Below are positions 17,104-24,369 of a stretch of 32,652 nucleotides of DNA, piece after piece. Below the pieces are notes generated by a model. That model had not been told where the DNA came from. It was given only the letters and a program-made list of their open reading frames with translations, and did no database searches. A program made the position numbers and the translations under genes. The first letter of the stretch is position 1; each line of letters opens with the position of its first letter. This DNA comes from CAZBXE01 sp964496125 (GTDB lineage: Bacteria > Chlamydiota > Chlamydiia > Chlamydiales > CAZBXE01): contig CAZBXE010000018.1 in NCBI GenBank assembly GCA_964496125.1, forward strand, positions 1 through 32,652. The letters run 5' to 3'.

Positions 17104-17116
17104 GGTGCCTGGCACC
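17104..17116. repeat. GGTGCCTGGCACC palindrome, copy 1
   Basis: A 13-base odd-centred perfect palindrome in the 154-base gap between two minus-strand genes. An identical copy lies 49 bases further on. It matches a short palindrome that I recall from intergenic regions of various bacteria. Confidence 0.6.
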
Positions 17117-17152
17117 AGTTTGCATTTTCTCCCTAGAGGATTTTCCAATTGC

Positions 17153-17165
17153 GGTGCCTGGCACC
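17153..17165. repeat. GGTGCCTGGCACC palindrome, copy 2
   Basis: An exact copy of the element at 17104-17116, in the same orientation class (palindromic) and preceded by AATTGC. The pair could form a larger cruciform or be the ends of a small REP-like unit. Confidence 0.6.
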
Positions 17166-17203
17166 GAAATTGAATTTAAGTGTCTGATAAAAGAAGGCGA
17201 AGG

Positions 17204-18628
17204 TTACTGAGGTTTGTAAAAGAGTGTCATATCTTTCTTAAGCTGAACAAACGATTCGTTCTGGCTAAAAAAAAGATGGCCTCCAACGTAGCGATGCAAA
17301 GAGATGTTTTTTTGAAGTGGAGCAGACAGCCCCAAATGTGTAAACATATACGTAGAAGAAAAATAAGGTGTTGCAAAATCATGCAGCCCCGAGCCCACAA
17401 ATACCCGAAATCGTGGATTTTTTGTCATAAATTGACCAAGCGTGCTACTTAAATTTAAATACTCATTCTGCGCATCAAAATTCCAAGCTTTCGAAACCTC
17501 ATTATTCAGCACATAGTAGGGACGAGGGCTTCTAAAGTTCAAATCACGAGCTAAATAATCCTGAATAGCAGGCGAGAGCGCTTCAATAAAAAGCTCCAAA
17601 CTAGGATCGTATTCAGCATCTGTGCGTCCAGCATCGTAAACATAGCCTGATTGCCGAGGATCAAACCTACCCACAACTCTCTCACCCTTAAGAAGTTCTG
17701 TCATAAAACGGCGAGATGGCACGCGAAGATGATGTTTGAGTATAACCTCCGCCGGAAGTCCAATCAAAACCTCCATCTGCTTTGCGATTTTCTCTTCCTC
17801 TTCCCGCGGTAAAGCATCCCCTTGAAAAAGAGCCGCAAGGTAGGGCCCACTTGCAAAGGCTTCCGCCTCTTTTAGAACAGATTCCAGATTACTCCCTGGA
17901 ATTTTTTTGTAATAAAAGGCAACAGCTGCGTACGAGGGAATATAGAGCGGTGCTGGGGTATCATTCCCAGGAACAAGCCGTATCGTTTGGAAATTGATCA
18001 TCGAAGAGATAAGAAGAACGCCATCAAGCGATATCTCAAACTCCTTTTCAAGTAGCTCTCCTATTCCTACAGAGCGCGTAGTTCCATAGCTCTCCCCTAC
18101 CAAGTATTTGGGGGAAAGCCAGAGCTGCTCCCTCTCAATAAAAACCCTAATAAAATCAGAAAGACACTTTATATCTTCATTGTAGCTATAGAATTGCTTG
18201 GCCAATTCCTGTGTTTCTGCATAGCTAAACCCTGTTCCCATAGGATCCACAAAAACAAGATCCGTTTCAGTAAGAAGCGTTTCCTTATTCTCTACAAGAC
18301 GGGGCGGAAAGAGGGGGGCTCCTTGATCGTTAAACACAAGTCTCTTAGGACCAAGAGCACAAAGATGAAGCCAAGCAGAAGAAGCGCCAGGGCCCCCATT
18401 AAAGCAAAAAGTGATGGGACGATTTTTTTCCAGCCCTTTTGCCCTATAGTACACATAATAGATGGCAGCCTTATCTTGGATAACAAGGTTTCCAGCCGTT
18501 GCCTCATACTCAAGGCCACCCAAAGAATGCTGGGTAACAACCTTTGTCTCCTGTAAAGAAGCTAAAGCTACTTCTGCAAATAAGCAAATTAAACTTACAA
18601 GTCCTAGAACGCGCATAAACCAACCCAT
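17204..18628 (-). CDS. Serine carboxypeptidase, peptidase family S10
   Basis: Secreted alpha/beta-hydrolase peptidase removing C-terminal residues. The signal peptide is MRVLGLVSLICLFAEVALA. Family motifs are all present: FNGGPGASS (76-84, oxyanion region), VDPMGTGFSY, GESYG with nucleophile Ser180, GLHDFATP with Asp417, and YVGGHLFF with His451, giving a full Ser-Asp-His triad. The length of about 474 residues is normal. The 5' end overlaps the stop of the DUF167 gene by about 25 bases. An alternative ATG at 18616 has AAAGGA about 12 bases upstream and gives a cleaner signal peptide; the ATG at 18628 has that sequence directly against it. The product is likely periplasmic or exported. Confidence 0.88.
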   Translation of the reverse strand: MGWFMRVLGLVSLICLFAEVALASLQETKVVTQHSLGGLEYEATAGNLVIQDKAAIYYVYYRAKGLEKNRPITFCFNGGPGASSAWLHLCALGPKRLVFNDQGAPLFPPRLVENKETLLTETDLVFVDPMGTGFSYAETQELAKQFYSYNEDIKCLSDFIRVFIEREQLWLSPKYLVGESYGTTRSVGIGELLEKEFEISLDGVLLISSMINFQTIRLVPGNDTPAPLYIPSYAAVAFYYKKIPGSNLESVLKEAEAFASGPYLAALFQGDALPREEEEKIAKQMEVLIGLPAEVILKHHLRVPSRRFMTELLKGERVVGRFDPRQSGYVYDAGRTDAEYDPSLELFIEALSPAIQDYLARDLNFRSPRPYYVLNNEVSKAWNFDAQNEYLNLSSTLGQFMTKNPRFRVFVGSGLHDFATPYFSSTYMFTHLGLSAPLQKNISLHRYVGGHLFFSQNESFVQLKKDMTLFYKPQ

Positions 18629-18885
18629 TCCTTTCTTTCTATCCCTTCTATACGTAGTGTCTTAAGGCGGGAGGTTTCTCCCCTCACTAAGGTAATTTTC
18701 TTTTTGGCCACATGAAGGGTTTCTGCAAGAAATTCAATCAACTGCTGATTGGCAAGGCCCTTTTCAGGCGCTGCTTGCACAGCCACACGAAGAACTCCCA
18801 TCTCCCACCCAAGTATCCGATTCTTTGATGACTTAGGTGTCAGCTTAACTACAACCAGGATCGCCTCTTCTGACACACCTTCCAT
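18604..18885 (-). CDS. DUF167 (YggU-family) protein
   Basis: Small conserved protein of unknown function. After MEGVSEEAILVVVKL comes TPKSSKNRILGWEMG, then LRVAVQAAPEKGLANQQLIEFLAETL and ITLVRGETSRLKTLRIEG. This order (P-x-S/A-x-K/R-N motif, then APPxxGxAN-like, then GxxSRxK) is the YggU signature. The frame continues upstream to a TTG at 18915, but the family begins close to the first strand. The ATG at 18885 has AGG four bases before it and starts just after the stop of the small membrane protein gene. This gives 93 residues, the usual size. It overlaps the start of the S10 peptidase gene. Confidence 0.8.
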   Translation of the reverse strand: MEGVSEEAILVVVKLTPKSSKNRILGWEMGVLRVAVQAAPEKGLANQQLIEFLAETLHVAKKKITLVRGETSRLKTLRIEGIERKEWVGLCAF

Positions 18886-18889
18886 AAAC

Positions 18890-19081
18890 CTAATATGTTC
18901 TAAAAAGCGCAACAAGGTAATAGAGCAAAAGAGATCCGATAGCTAAGAAAACACCACTTGCCCACCTGGGGATTGCTACACCGCCGATTTCCACCGGAAA
19001 AGGAAAAAACAGACGCAAAAGGTGCACCAATACAAGAAGCGCCATCAAGAGAATTAAAAGACCTAAAATCCACTTATTCAT
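18890..19081 (-). CDS. Small two-helix membrane protein
   Basis: A 63-residue protein with two hydrophobic segments (about residues 4-27 and 43-60) separated by a short loop containing EIGGVAIPRWASG. It is probably an inner-membrane protein with both ends on the same side. No function can be given. It is flanked by pncB (36-base gap) and the DUF167 gene (4-base gap) in the same direction, so it is likely co-transcribed. AAGG and AAGATAGG precede the ATG. The composition and tight spacing make it a real gene rather than a chance frame. Confidence 0.65.
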   Translation of the reverse strand: MNKWILGLLILLMALLVLVHLLRLFFPFPVEIGGVAIPRWASGVFLAIGSLLLYYLVALFRTY

Positions 19082-19116
19082 CCTATCTTTCCCTTAACAG
19101 AGCATGTGTTTAAAAG

Positions 19117-20589
19117 CTACGTATCGCAATGCTTTCGACGGATACCTCGTATCAGATCAATCTTCAGATGGTACAAGTTCTCCTCCATCCCCACTGCATA
19201 CTGATGTGGATTAAAAAAGCGCTTCACCCCTTCTGGAAAACCTTGCAGCTGCTCTTTGGTTCGTTTTTGAATGTCTGATAGCTTAGGAATCGTGTAAACA
19301 CACTCTCCGTTTCTAAAGATAGGTTCTAAAAGGTCAGTATAAGAGAGATCTTTGCTTATCTTTCTCTGCTTGGTGACGTCCATCGGATCAACAAGAACAC
19401 ACCCTTGCGAGAGATCATCGTCGAGATTATAGATGGCATCCATGACATTATGACCAGACTTATGGTAGCGACGTACTTGCAAAATTCCTGGGTTCGAAAT
19501 CTTGATCATCTGCTCAGAAAGTTTTAATTTGTAACTCCACTTTCCAGGCAAATCTTGCACAGCGGAAAGCTTATACACGCCGTCTAAGGCCGGCTGATCT
19601 TTGGCAGTCACAAGATTTGTGCCCACTGCCCAAATATCAATTGCAGCCCCTTGCCTCTTTAAGTCGGCAATCAGGTGCTCATCAAGTTCATTACTTGCCA
19701 CAATCTTAGTTTCGTAAAAGCCTGCTTCATCAAGCAGAAAGCGACTCTGCCGGCTCAAATAAGCAAGGTCGCCAGAGTCCAAGCGGACGGCAATCAGCTC
19801 CTTTCCTTGGGAACGAAGCCATTTGCCCACAACAATAGCATTTTTCACCCCATCTAAGGTGTTGTACGTGTCTACTAAGAAGATAGAGTTATCAGGCATG
19901 GCCTCAGCGTATGCCTGGAAGGATTCAAGCTCTTCTTGAAATACCATAATCCAGCTATGAGCCTGCGTTCCCCCCTGTGGTATTCCAAAAAGCTTTCCAG
20001 CAAGCACATTAGAAGAAGAAACACAGCCACCAATAAAAGAGGACCTGCTTGCTGTAATCGCTCCATCTATCCCCTGCGCCCTTCTCAGGCCAAATTCAAG
20101 AACAGGATCTTCTCCTGCAGCAATACAAATCCGTGACGCTTTCGTTGCCACAAGCGTTGGAAAATTTACTAAATTAAGAAGGGGCGACTCTAAAAGCTGC
20201 GCCTGTAAAAGAGGGCCTTTTACTCGGATTAAGGGCTCATAGGGAAAGACAACCGTTCCCTCAGGGACCGCATCGATATCACAGGTAAAACGAAGGTTCT
20301 TTAGATACTCCAAAAAAGCTTTTTCAAAACGAGGTGTACCGTTTGGAAGTGTAAGGGAGGCAAGATAGCTTAGATCTTCATCTGTATAGCAAAACCCCTT
20401 TAGAAAATCAACGACAGCCTCTAGTCCTGCTGCTACGGTATAACCTCCTTGGAAAGGTGGCTTTCGGAAAAAGAGATGAAAGACCGCATCACGGTCTTTC
20501 AGGCCCGCTTTCCAGTAGCCATAGGTCATGGTAAGCTGATAGAAGTCAGTAAGCAAAGAAAGGTTCGTCCGGTAGATACTTTGCAACAT
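19117..20589 (-). CDS. pncB: Nicotinate phosphoribosyltransferase
   Basis: Enzyme of NAD salvage that joins nicotinate to phosphoribosyl pyrophosphate to give nicotinate mononucleotide. At 490 residues it belongs to the longer PncB subtype. Diagnostic stretches are LTDFYQLTMTYGYWKAG (14-30), the FRKPPFQGGYTVAAGLE block, the GTQAHSW motif with the phosphorylatable His211, VDTYNTLDGVKNAI, and RLDSGDLAYLS. All expected active-site parts are present, so it should be active. It lies 6 bases after the coiled-coil gene in the same direction. Chlamydiae are usually dependent on the host for NAD precursors, so this gene points to salvage of host nicotinate. Confidence 0.95.
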   Translation of the reverse strand: MLQSIYRTNLSLLTDFYQLTMTYGYWKAGLKDRDAVFHLFFRKPPFQGGYTVAAGLEAVVDFLKGFCYTDEDLSYLASLTLPNGTPRFEKAFLEYLKNLRFTCDIDAVPEGTVVFPYEPLIRVKGPLLQAQLLESPLLNLVNFPTLVATKASRICIAAGEDPVLEFGLRRAQGIDGAITASRSSFIGGCVSSSNVLAGKLFGIPQGGTQAHSWIMVFQEELESFQAYAEAMPDNSIFLVDTYNTLDGVKNAIVVGKWLRSQGKELIAVRLDSGDLAYLSRQSRFLLDEAGFYETKIVASNELDEHLIADLKRQGAAIDIWAVGTNLVTAKDQPALDGVYKLSAVQDLPGKWSYKLKLSEQMIKISNPGILQVRRYHKSGHNVMDAIYNLDDDLSQGCVLVDPMDVTKQRKISKDLSYTDLLEPIFRNGECVYTIPKLSDIQKRTKEQLQGFPEGVKRFFNPHQYAVGMEENLYHLKIDLIRGIRRKHCDT

Positions 20590-20595
20590 AGGACT

Positions 20596-21186
20596 CTAGA
20601 GAAGCTCTGCTTCTTTTGTGATTACAGCAAGGGTTTTATTGATTCTTGAATGCACATCAAACCGGATGGCAACCGTTTGCTTGAGGATACGGCTTTCTAT
20701 CGTTTCTTGCAAGCCCCTTGGAAAGTCTGCCTCCTCTTCTAATTGCAAAGTAATTTGTCTGACGGAGGCAAGGAGCTTTTTTGGGTCCACTTGCTGGTCT
20801 GTTTGGAATATGTGGCTAAACACACTGCAAACAGCTTTCGTTGTCACTGCAAGCTCTCGATATGTCGCTTCATAGACACTCTCTACAAGAAAGCGCTCTT
20901 CCATTGTTTTTTTATGACTCAGGCAATCCTGCAAATTGAAGTTTGCCTGCGTGATCTCTTGTCTTTCCCTTCGGTGCCGATCCATGACAAGGAAGGCACT
21001 TGCGACCATGCGTCGTAGTCTCTCCCTTGCCTCTTCAAGCCGTTTTTCTGCCCTTTGAAATTCCTCTTTTGCTTCCTGTAGAGCAACCTTGTGCAAAAGG
21101 GCAACTGCTGCCGTTTCTTCAGAAAGAGCATATAAATCTAAAAGTGCAGACTGTAATGGAACAGTAATATTCATTTGGATCTGCAC
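20596..21186 (-). CDS. Coiled-coil protein of unknown function
   Basis: A 196-residue helical protein without signal peptide or membrane segment. Residues 25-75 form a clear coiled coil rich in Glu, Arg and Ala (EAKEEFQRAEKRLEEARERLRR), and a second helical part is rich in Glu, Gln and Leu. I cannot assign a family. The GTG at 21186 and the ATG at 21174 (MNITVPLQ) are both possible starts; neither has a good Shine-Dalgarno sequence. It lies directly upstream of pncB (6 bases) and probably shares its transcript. The methyltransferase gene ends 30 bases upstream. Confidence 0.55.
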   Translation of the reverse strand: MQIQMNITVPLQSALLDLYALSEETAAVALLHKVALQEAKEEFQRAEKRLEEARERLRRMVASAFLVMDRHRRERQEITQANFNLQDCLSHKKTMEERFLVESVYEATYRELAVTTKAVCSVFSHIFQTDQQVDPKKLLASVRQITLQLEEEADFPRGLQETIESRILKQTVAIRFDVHSRINKTLAVITKEAELL

Positions 21187-21216
21187 GATAGAATACTATG
21201 AATTATTTTTCTAGAA

Positions 21217-21870
21217 CTAAATTTTTTCGACTCTTTTTAGGAGTGAATTTTGTAGTTGCTGAATGAAAGATACGACAGTTGCATAGTAAAGATCAAATCG
21301 ACTCACTTCTATTTGTTTTGATTCCCTTCTTTTTTTTAAAACAAGAAGAGACTGTTCTACTCCAACAATCTCGTAGTGAGGGTTTCTTTTCAAAAAGCGG
21401 TTTGTAGCTTGTGTCACACCAGGAAACCTGCTGTTGTAATCATGGACACAAAGAAGGCCGTTTAATTCTAAAAGCCCTCCAAAGCGAAGATCTTCCATCA
21501 CGTTGCGAAATTTATGCCCCGCATCCAAGAAGATGAGGGAAAACCTCTCCCCTTTTTTACTTGCTTGCTCATATGCCTTTTGACTTGTTTGCACGCGGAA
21601 GTCAATGCTCTCTGGCTCGATTCCATGTTTGCGTAAATTCGCGTTCACAACCTCTTTTTGGTGGGAAAAGTAGGTCATGGTATCCACAACAGAAAAAAGA
21701 GGATGCGCATTTTCAGGATAGGCACAAATCATCTGACAGAGAGTTCCTCCTGCGGCTGTCCCAATCTCTAGATGCTTGCCTTTTAGATCCTCTTGCTTAA
21801 GAAGGCGTGTAAGAAACTCAAGTTCTGCTGGATTGAGTTCGGATTGAAGGGTTTGTGCACATATCCTCAT
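21217..21870 (-). CDS. Class I SAM-dependent methyltransferase (Methyltransf_24-like)
   Basis: Predicted cytosolic methyltransferase, 217 residues. Motif I is HLEIGTAAGGT (33-43), the acidic residue after the second strand is in VVDTMTYF, and LIFLDAGHKFRNVMEDLRFGGLLELNGLLCVHDY carries the later strands of the fold. The D-x-x-H...D pattern in that block resembles metal-dependent small-molecule O-methyltransferases. The acceptor is unknown. The start overlaps the stop of the dehydrogenase gene (ATGA), so the two are translationally coupled. The C-terminal 35 residues are basic and outside the conserved domain. Confidence 0.75.
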   Translation of the reverse strand: MRICAQTLQSELNPAELEFLTRLLKQEDLKGKHLEIGTAAGGTLCQMICAYPENAHPLFSVVDTMTYFSHQKEVVNANLRKHGIEPESIDFRVQTSQKAYEQASKKGERFSLIFLDAGHKFRNVMEDLRFGGLLELNGLLCVHDYNSRFPGVTQATNRFLKRNPHYEIVGVEQSLLVLKKRRESKQIEVSRFDLYYATVVSFIQQLQNSLLKRVEKI

Positions 21871-22853
21871 AGCTTGATAACAAAAGCTCCTCTTTTTTTT
21901 CCTGCACGAAATTCTGCAATCGCCTCACCTGTCTGCTCCAAAGGATAGACATGAACCGTTGTTTGTATAGGCACCTTTGCAGCAAGAGATAAAAACTCTT
22001 CTGCGTCTTTACGTGTCAGGTTTGCAACACTCATCAACATTCTCTCGCCCCAAATGAATTCGTACGGAAACGAGGGTATATCACTCATATGAATTCCTGC
22101 AAGAATAACAGGTGCGCCAGGCCCTACATCTTTCAGTGCCTTGGGAACAAGGGCGCCAACTGGGGCAAAGATGATGGCGGCATCGAGCTGTATTGACGGG
22201 TTTTGATCCGAGCCTCCCACCCACACAGCGCCCAGTTCTTTTGCAAACTCTTGTTTTTCAAAATCATTTGGTTTTGTAAAAGCATACACTTCCCTCCCTT
22301 CATAGATAGCAAGCTGTGTGAGGATATGCGCTGCCACTCCAAAGCCATAAAACCCAATTTTTTTTGCAGAGCCAGCCTTCCGGTAAGCCCTATAACCAAT
22401 CAAACCTGCACACAAAAGGGGAGCTGCTTGCACATCGAGATACCCCTTAGGAATGGGAAAAATATAACGAGCATCAGCGACAGAGTACTCCGCGTAGCCG
22501 CCATTTATTTGGTAACCTGTGTAAAGAGCCTGCCTGCAAAGATTTTCCCTCCCCTCTACACAAAATTTACAGCAGCCACAACTACCTCCAAGCCAGGGCA
22601 CGCCCACACGGTCCCCCACCTGCCACTGCGTGACGCCCTCGCCTAGGCAAGCGATGCTTCCGACTACCTCATGACCAAGAATAAGGGGATACTTTGCAAA
22701 CGAAAGGTCACCGTCTATGATGTGTAAATCTGTTCGACAGATGCCACAAGCATGCACGCGGACAAGCACTTGTCCCTTACCCGGATGAGGGATGGGTTGC
22801 TTTTTTAACTTCAGCGCCTCTTTTGGCCCCTCTAAAACCATGGCCTGCATCAC
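21867..22853 (-). CDS. Zinc-dependent alcohol dehydrogenase family protein
   Basis: A medium-chain dehydrogenase/reductase, 328 residues. Catalytic zinc ligands are Cys39 (HACGICRTD), His61 (GHEVVG, with Glu62) and Cys148 (LLCAG). The structural zinc site is the four-cysteine pattern Cys92, Cys95, Cys98 and Cys106. The cofactor fold starts at GFYGFGVAAHI. The sequence LHIIDGDL after the catalytic cysteine is typical of the AdhP/propanol-preferring branch. The substrate is unknown. It sits between a methyltransferase and a GDPD gene with 4-base overlaps on both sides, so the three are one transcription unit. Confidence 0.88.
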   Translation of the reverse strand: MMQAMVLEGPKEALKLKKQPIPHPGKGQVLVRVHACGICRTDLHIIDGDLSFAKYPLILGHEVVGSIACLGEGVTQWQVGDRVGVPWLGGSCGCCKFCVEGRENLCRQALYTGYQINGGYAEYSVADARYIFPIPKGYLDVQAAPLLCAGLIGYRAYRKAGSAKKIGFYGFGVAAHILTQLAIYEGREVYAFTKPNDFEKQEFAKELGAVWVGGSDQNPSIQLDAAIIFAPVGALVPKALKDVGPGAPVILAGIHMSDIPSFPYEFIWGERMLMSVANLTRKDAEEFLSLAAKVPIQTTVHVYPLEQTGEAIAEFRAGKKRGAFVIKL

Positions 22854-23560
22854 AAAATCCCTTCCGGCAAATTGGAAATAAAGTAATCCACCCCAATTTC
22901 CCTACAATAACTTACGGTCTCAGCTGTATCATTTATTGCAGGGTGCTCATGAACCCATACCCCCAGTTTTTTTCCCACAGCATGGAAAAGATCTACAAGT
23001 TTTTTTGTAACAAGGGGGCCCATTTCTAAGCAGATGCCTTCAAAGAAAAGGGCCTTTCGAATCACTTCTTGCCTTTCTTCCTCTAAGTCCTTTGTATGCG
23101 CTGAGAAAAAAGCAGGAATCTCCGGGCACATGTGCTTTATTTTTTGAAGGAGTTCAAAATCAAAACACACAAAATACACTTCTCTTTTTTGTCGTCCTAT
23201 AAGTTCTTCTACCTTTTGCAAAAGAGGGCCATTTTGTTTGATATCGAGGATGACAATTTTCTTGCGAGGAATCGAAAAGAGAGCCTCTTCAAAAGTGGGC
23301 ACGCGCTGCCCCTGCCCCACATCTGCTTGTTGGATCTGGCGTAAGGTCAGATCGGTAATCTCTCTGTGAAGAATAGGCAAGGGAGCCTCAGGGGCCATCC
23401 TGGCAAGAGTGTCATCATGGAAGACTACGACCTCTTCATCTTTTGTCAGACGAAGGTCAATCTCAATCCCATCTACCCCTACGGCAAGGGCCATCTTAAT
23501 AGCAGCTAAGGTGTTTTCAGGAGCCCTTGCTGAGGCTCCTCGGTGCGCAAAAATCTGCAT
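22850..23560 (-). CDS. Glycerophosphodiester phosphodiesterase (GDPD/UgpQ type)
   Basis: Hydrolyses deacylated phospholipids to glycerol-3-phosphate and an alcohol. At 236 residues without a signal peptide it matches the cytosolic UgpQ type. Catalytic features are AHRGAS (His6, Arg7), PENT (14-17), GIEIDLRLTKD (Glu33 and Asp35, metal ligands) and VFHDDTL (His48). The C-terminal block VWVHEHPAINDTAETVSYCREIGVDYFISNLPEG also fits the family. It is first in the GDPD-dehydrogenase-methyltransferase unit. The promoter lies so close to the ATG that the mRNA may be leaderless. Confidence 0.9.
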   Translation of the reverse strand: MQIFAHRGASARAPENTLAAIKMALAVGVDGIEIDLRLTKDEEVVVFHDDTLARMAPEAPLPILHREITDLTLRQIQQADVGQGQRVPTFEEALFSIPRKKIVILDIKQNGPLLQKVEELIGRQKREVYFVCFDFELLQKIKHMCPEIPAFFSAHTKDLEEERQEVIRKALFFEGICLEMGPLVTKKLVDLFHAVGKKLGVWVHEHPAINDTAETVSYCREIGVDYFISNLPEGIL

Positions 23561-23567
23561 ATTCTTT

Positions 23568-23596
23568 ACTGTAGCGGCCTTCTAGAAAACTGTCAA
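23568..23596 (-). promoter_or_regulatory. Promoter of the GDPD operon, probably leaderless
   Basis: On the minus strand a consensus TTGACA, a 17-base spacer and TACAGT end 8 bases before the ATG at 23560. Transcription should start within one or two bases of the start codon. No Shine-Dalgarno sequence is present. Confidence 0.55.
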
Positions 23597-23644
23597 CGCA
23601 CCTGCCTTCTTTACGGAAATGCGGATCTGCCGTACAATCAAGCC

Positions 23645-24364
23645 ATGCAAGCTCAGATGCTCAGGAATCTCTTCTTTTTTATCTTTTTGCCCCTGTCTCT
23701 CCTGGGGAATGATTATCTTGTGCTCCGAGATAACCTTCAGCTTGCTAAAAAAGGAGACTTCATTGTTACAGCGCAAAACCGCAGCTATAGTATTTTGCAC
23801 ATCTTCGATAGGGATCAAAACCACCTTATCATTGAAGAAATTACTGTCCCTGAAAAAAACGTCCAGGCGAAAACCGTCCAATGGGCCGACTGGGTAAAAC
23901 AAGGAGCCCCTGGAAACAGCTCGTGGATTCTTTATGATCTTAACCTCAAAACGGCTGCAATGGAGAATATGTTCTCCTTCACCCACAATAAATGGGTGAA
24001 CCTCTCCCCAGAAGAGAACTTCTTCACCACCCTCTTAAATCTCCGATTTAGAAAAATTCCAGCCCATGAACGAAAGCGTATCCCACGCCGGGCAACATTC
24101 TGGGCTCCTCCTCTTATTTATCAAGGAAAAAAAGTAGAGGGAGCCTCCTTTGATGCCTGGTATACAGTGTGGCCAAAAGATTGCTCCGAAATGTCAGAAA
24201 AGCTTGTGGAAGTCTACACGCCAGAAGCCAGGCAAGAATACCCCTCCTACTTCCCCTATTGGGTCCAAGTAAGCGGCTCAGTCTTCAAAGCCCAAGTCAG
24301 AATTATCGACTCCGGGCGCGGTCTCAAATCGCCGAAGCCCGGGCTTCCCAAAAAGGTCTCTTAA
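23645..24364 (+). CDS. Hypothetical secreted protein upstream of lepB
   Basis: About 239 residues. From the ATG at 23645 (MQAQMLRNLFFFIFLPLSLLG) or the ATG at 23657 (MLRNLFF) it has a signal peptide, cleaved after SLLG or a few residues later, and no further membrane segment. The upstream part of the frame (from 23543) overlaps the GDPD promoter and start and is less likely to be coding. Recognisable blocks are WVKQGAPGNSSWILYDLNL, RRATFWAPPLIYQGKKV and FDAWYTVWPKDCSEMSEKLVEVY; I cannot place them in a family. The stop is 5 bases before lepB in the same direction, so it is co-transcribed with it. It may be the counterpart of the hypothetical gene next to lepB in Chlamydia, but this is not tested. 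Confidence 0.6.
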   Translation: MQAQMLRNLFFFIFLPLSLLGNDYLVLRDNLQLAKKGDFIVTAQNRSYSILHIFDRDQNHLIIEEITVPEKNVQAKTVQWADWVKQGAPGNSSWILYDLNLKTAAMENMFSFTHNKWVNLSPEENFFTTLLNLRFRKIPAHERKRIPRRATFWAPPLIYQGKKVEGASFDAWYTVWPKDCSEMSEKLVEVYTPEARQEYPSYFPYWVQVSGSVFKAQVRIIDSGRGLKSPKPGLPKKVS

Positions 24365-24369
24365 AAAAC

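Noticed and set aside
23543..23644. N-terminal extension of the secreted protein upstream of lepB
   Set aside because: It would overlap the GDPD start and promoter and hide the signal peptide that begins at 23645 or 23657.
24169..24369. N-terminal extension of lepB
   Set aside because: Overlaps the preceding gene in another frame; the arginine- and serine-rich translation is unlike any signal peptidase, and the ATG at 24370 fits the family.
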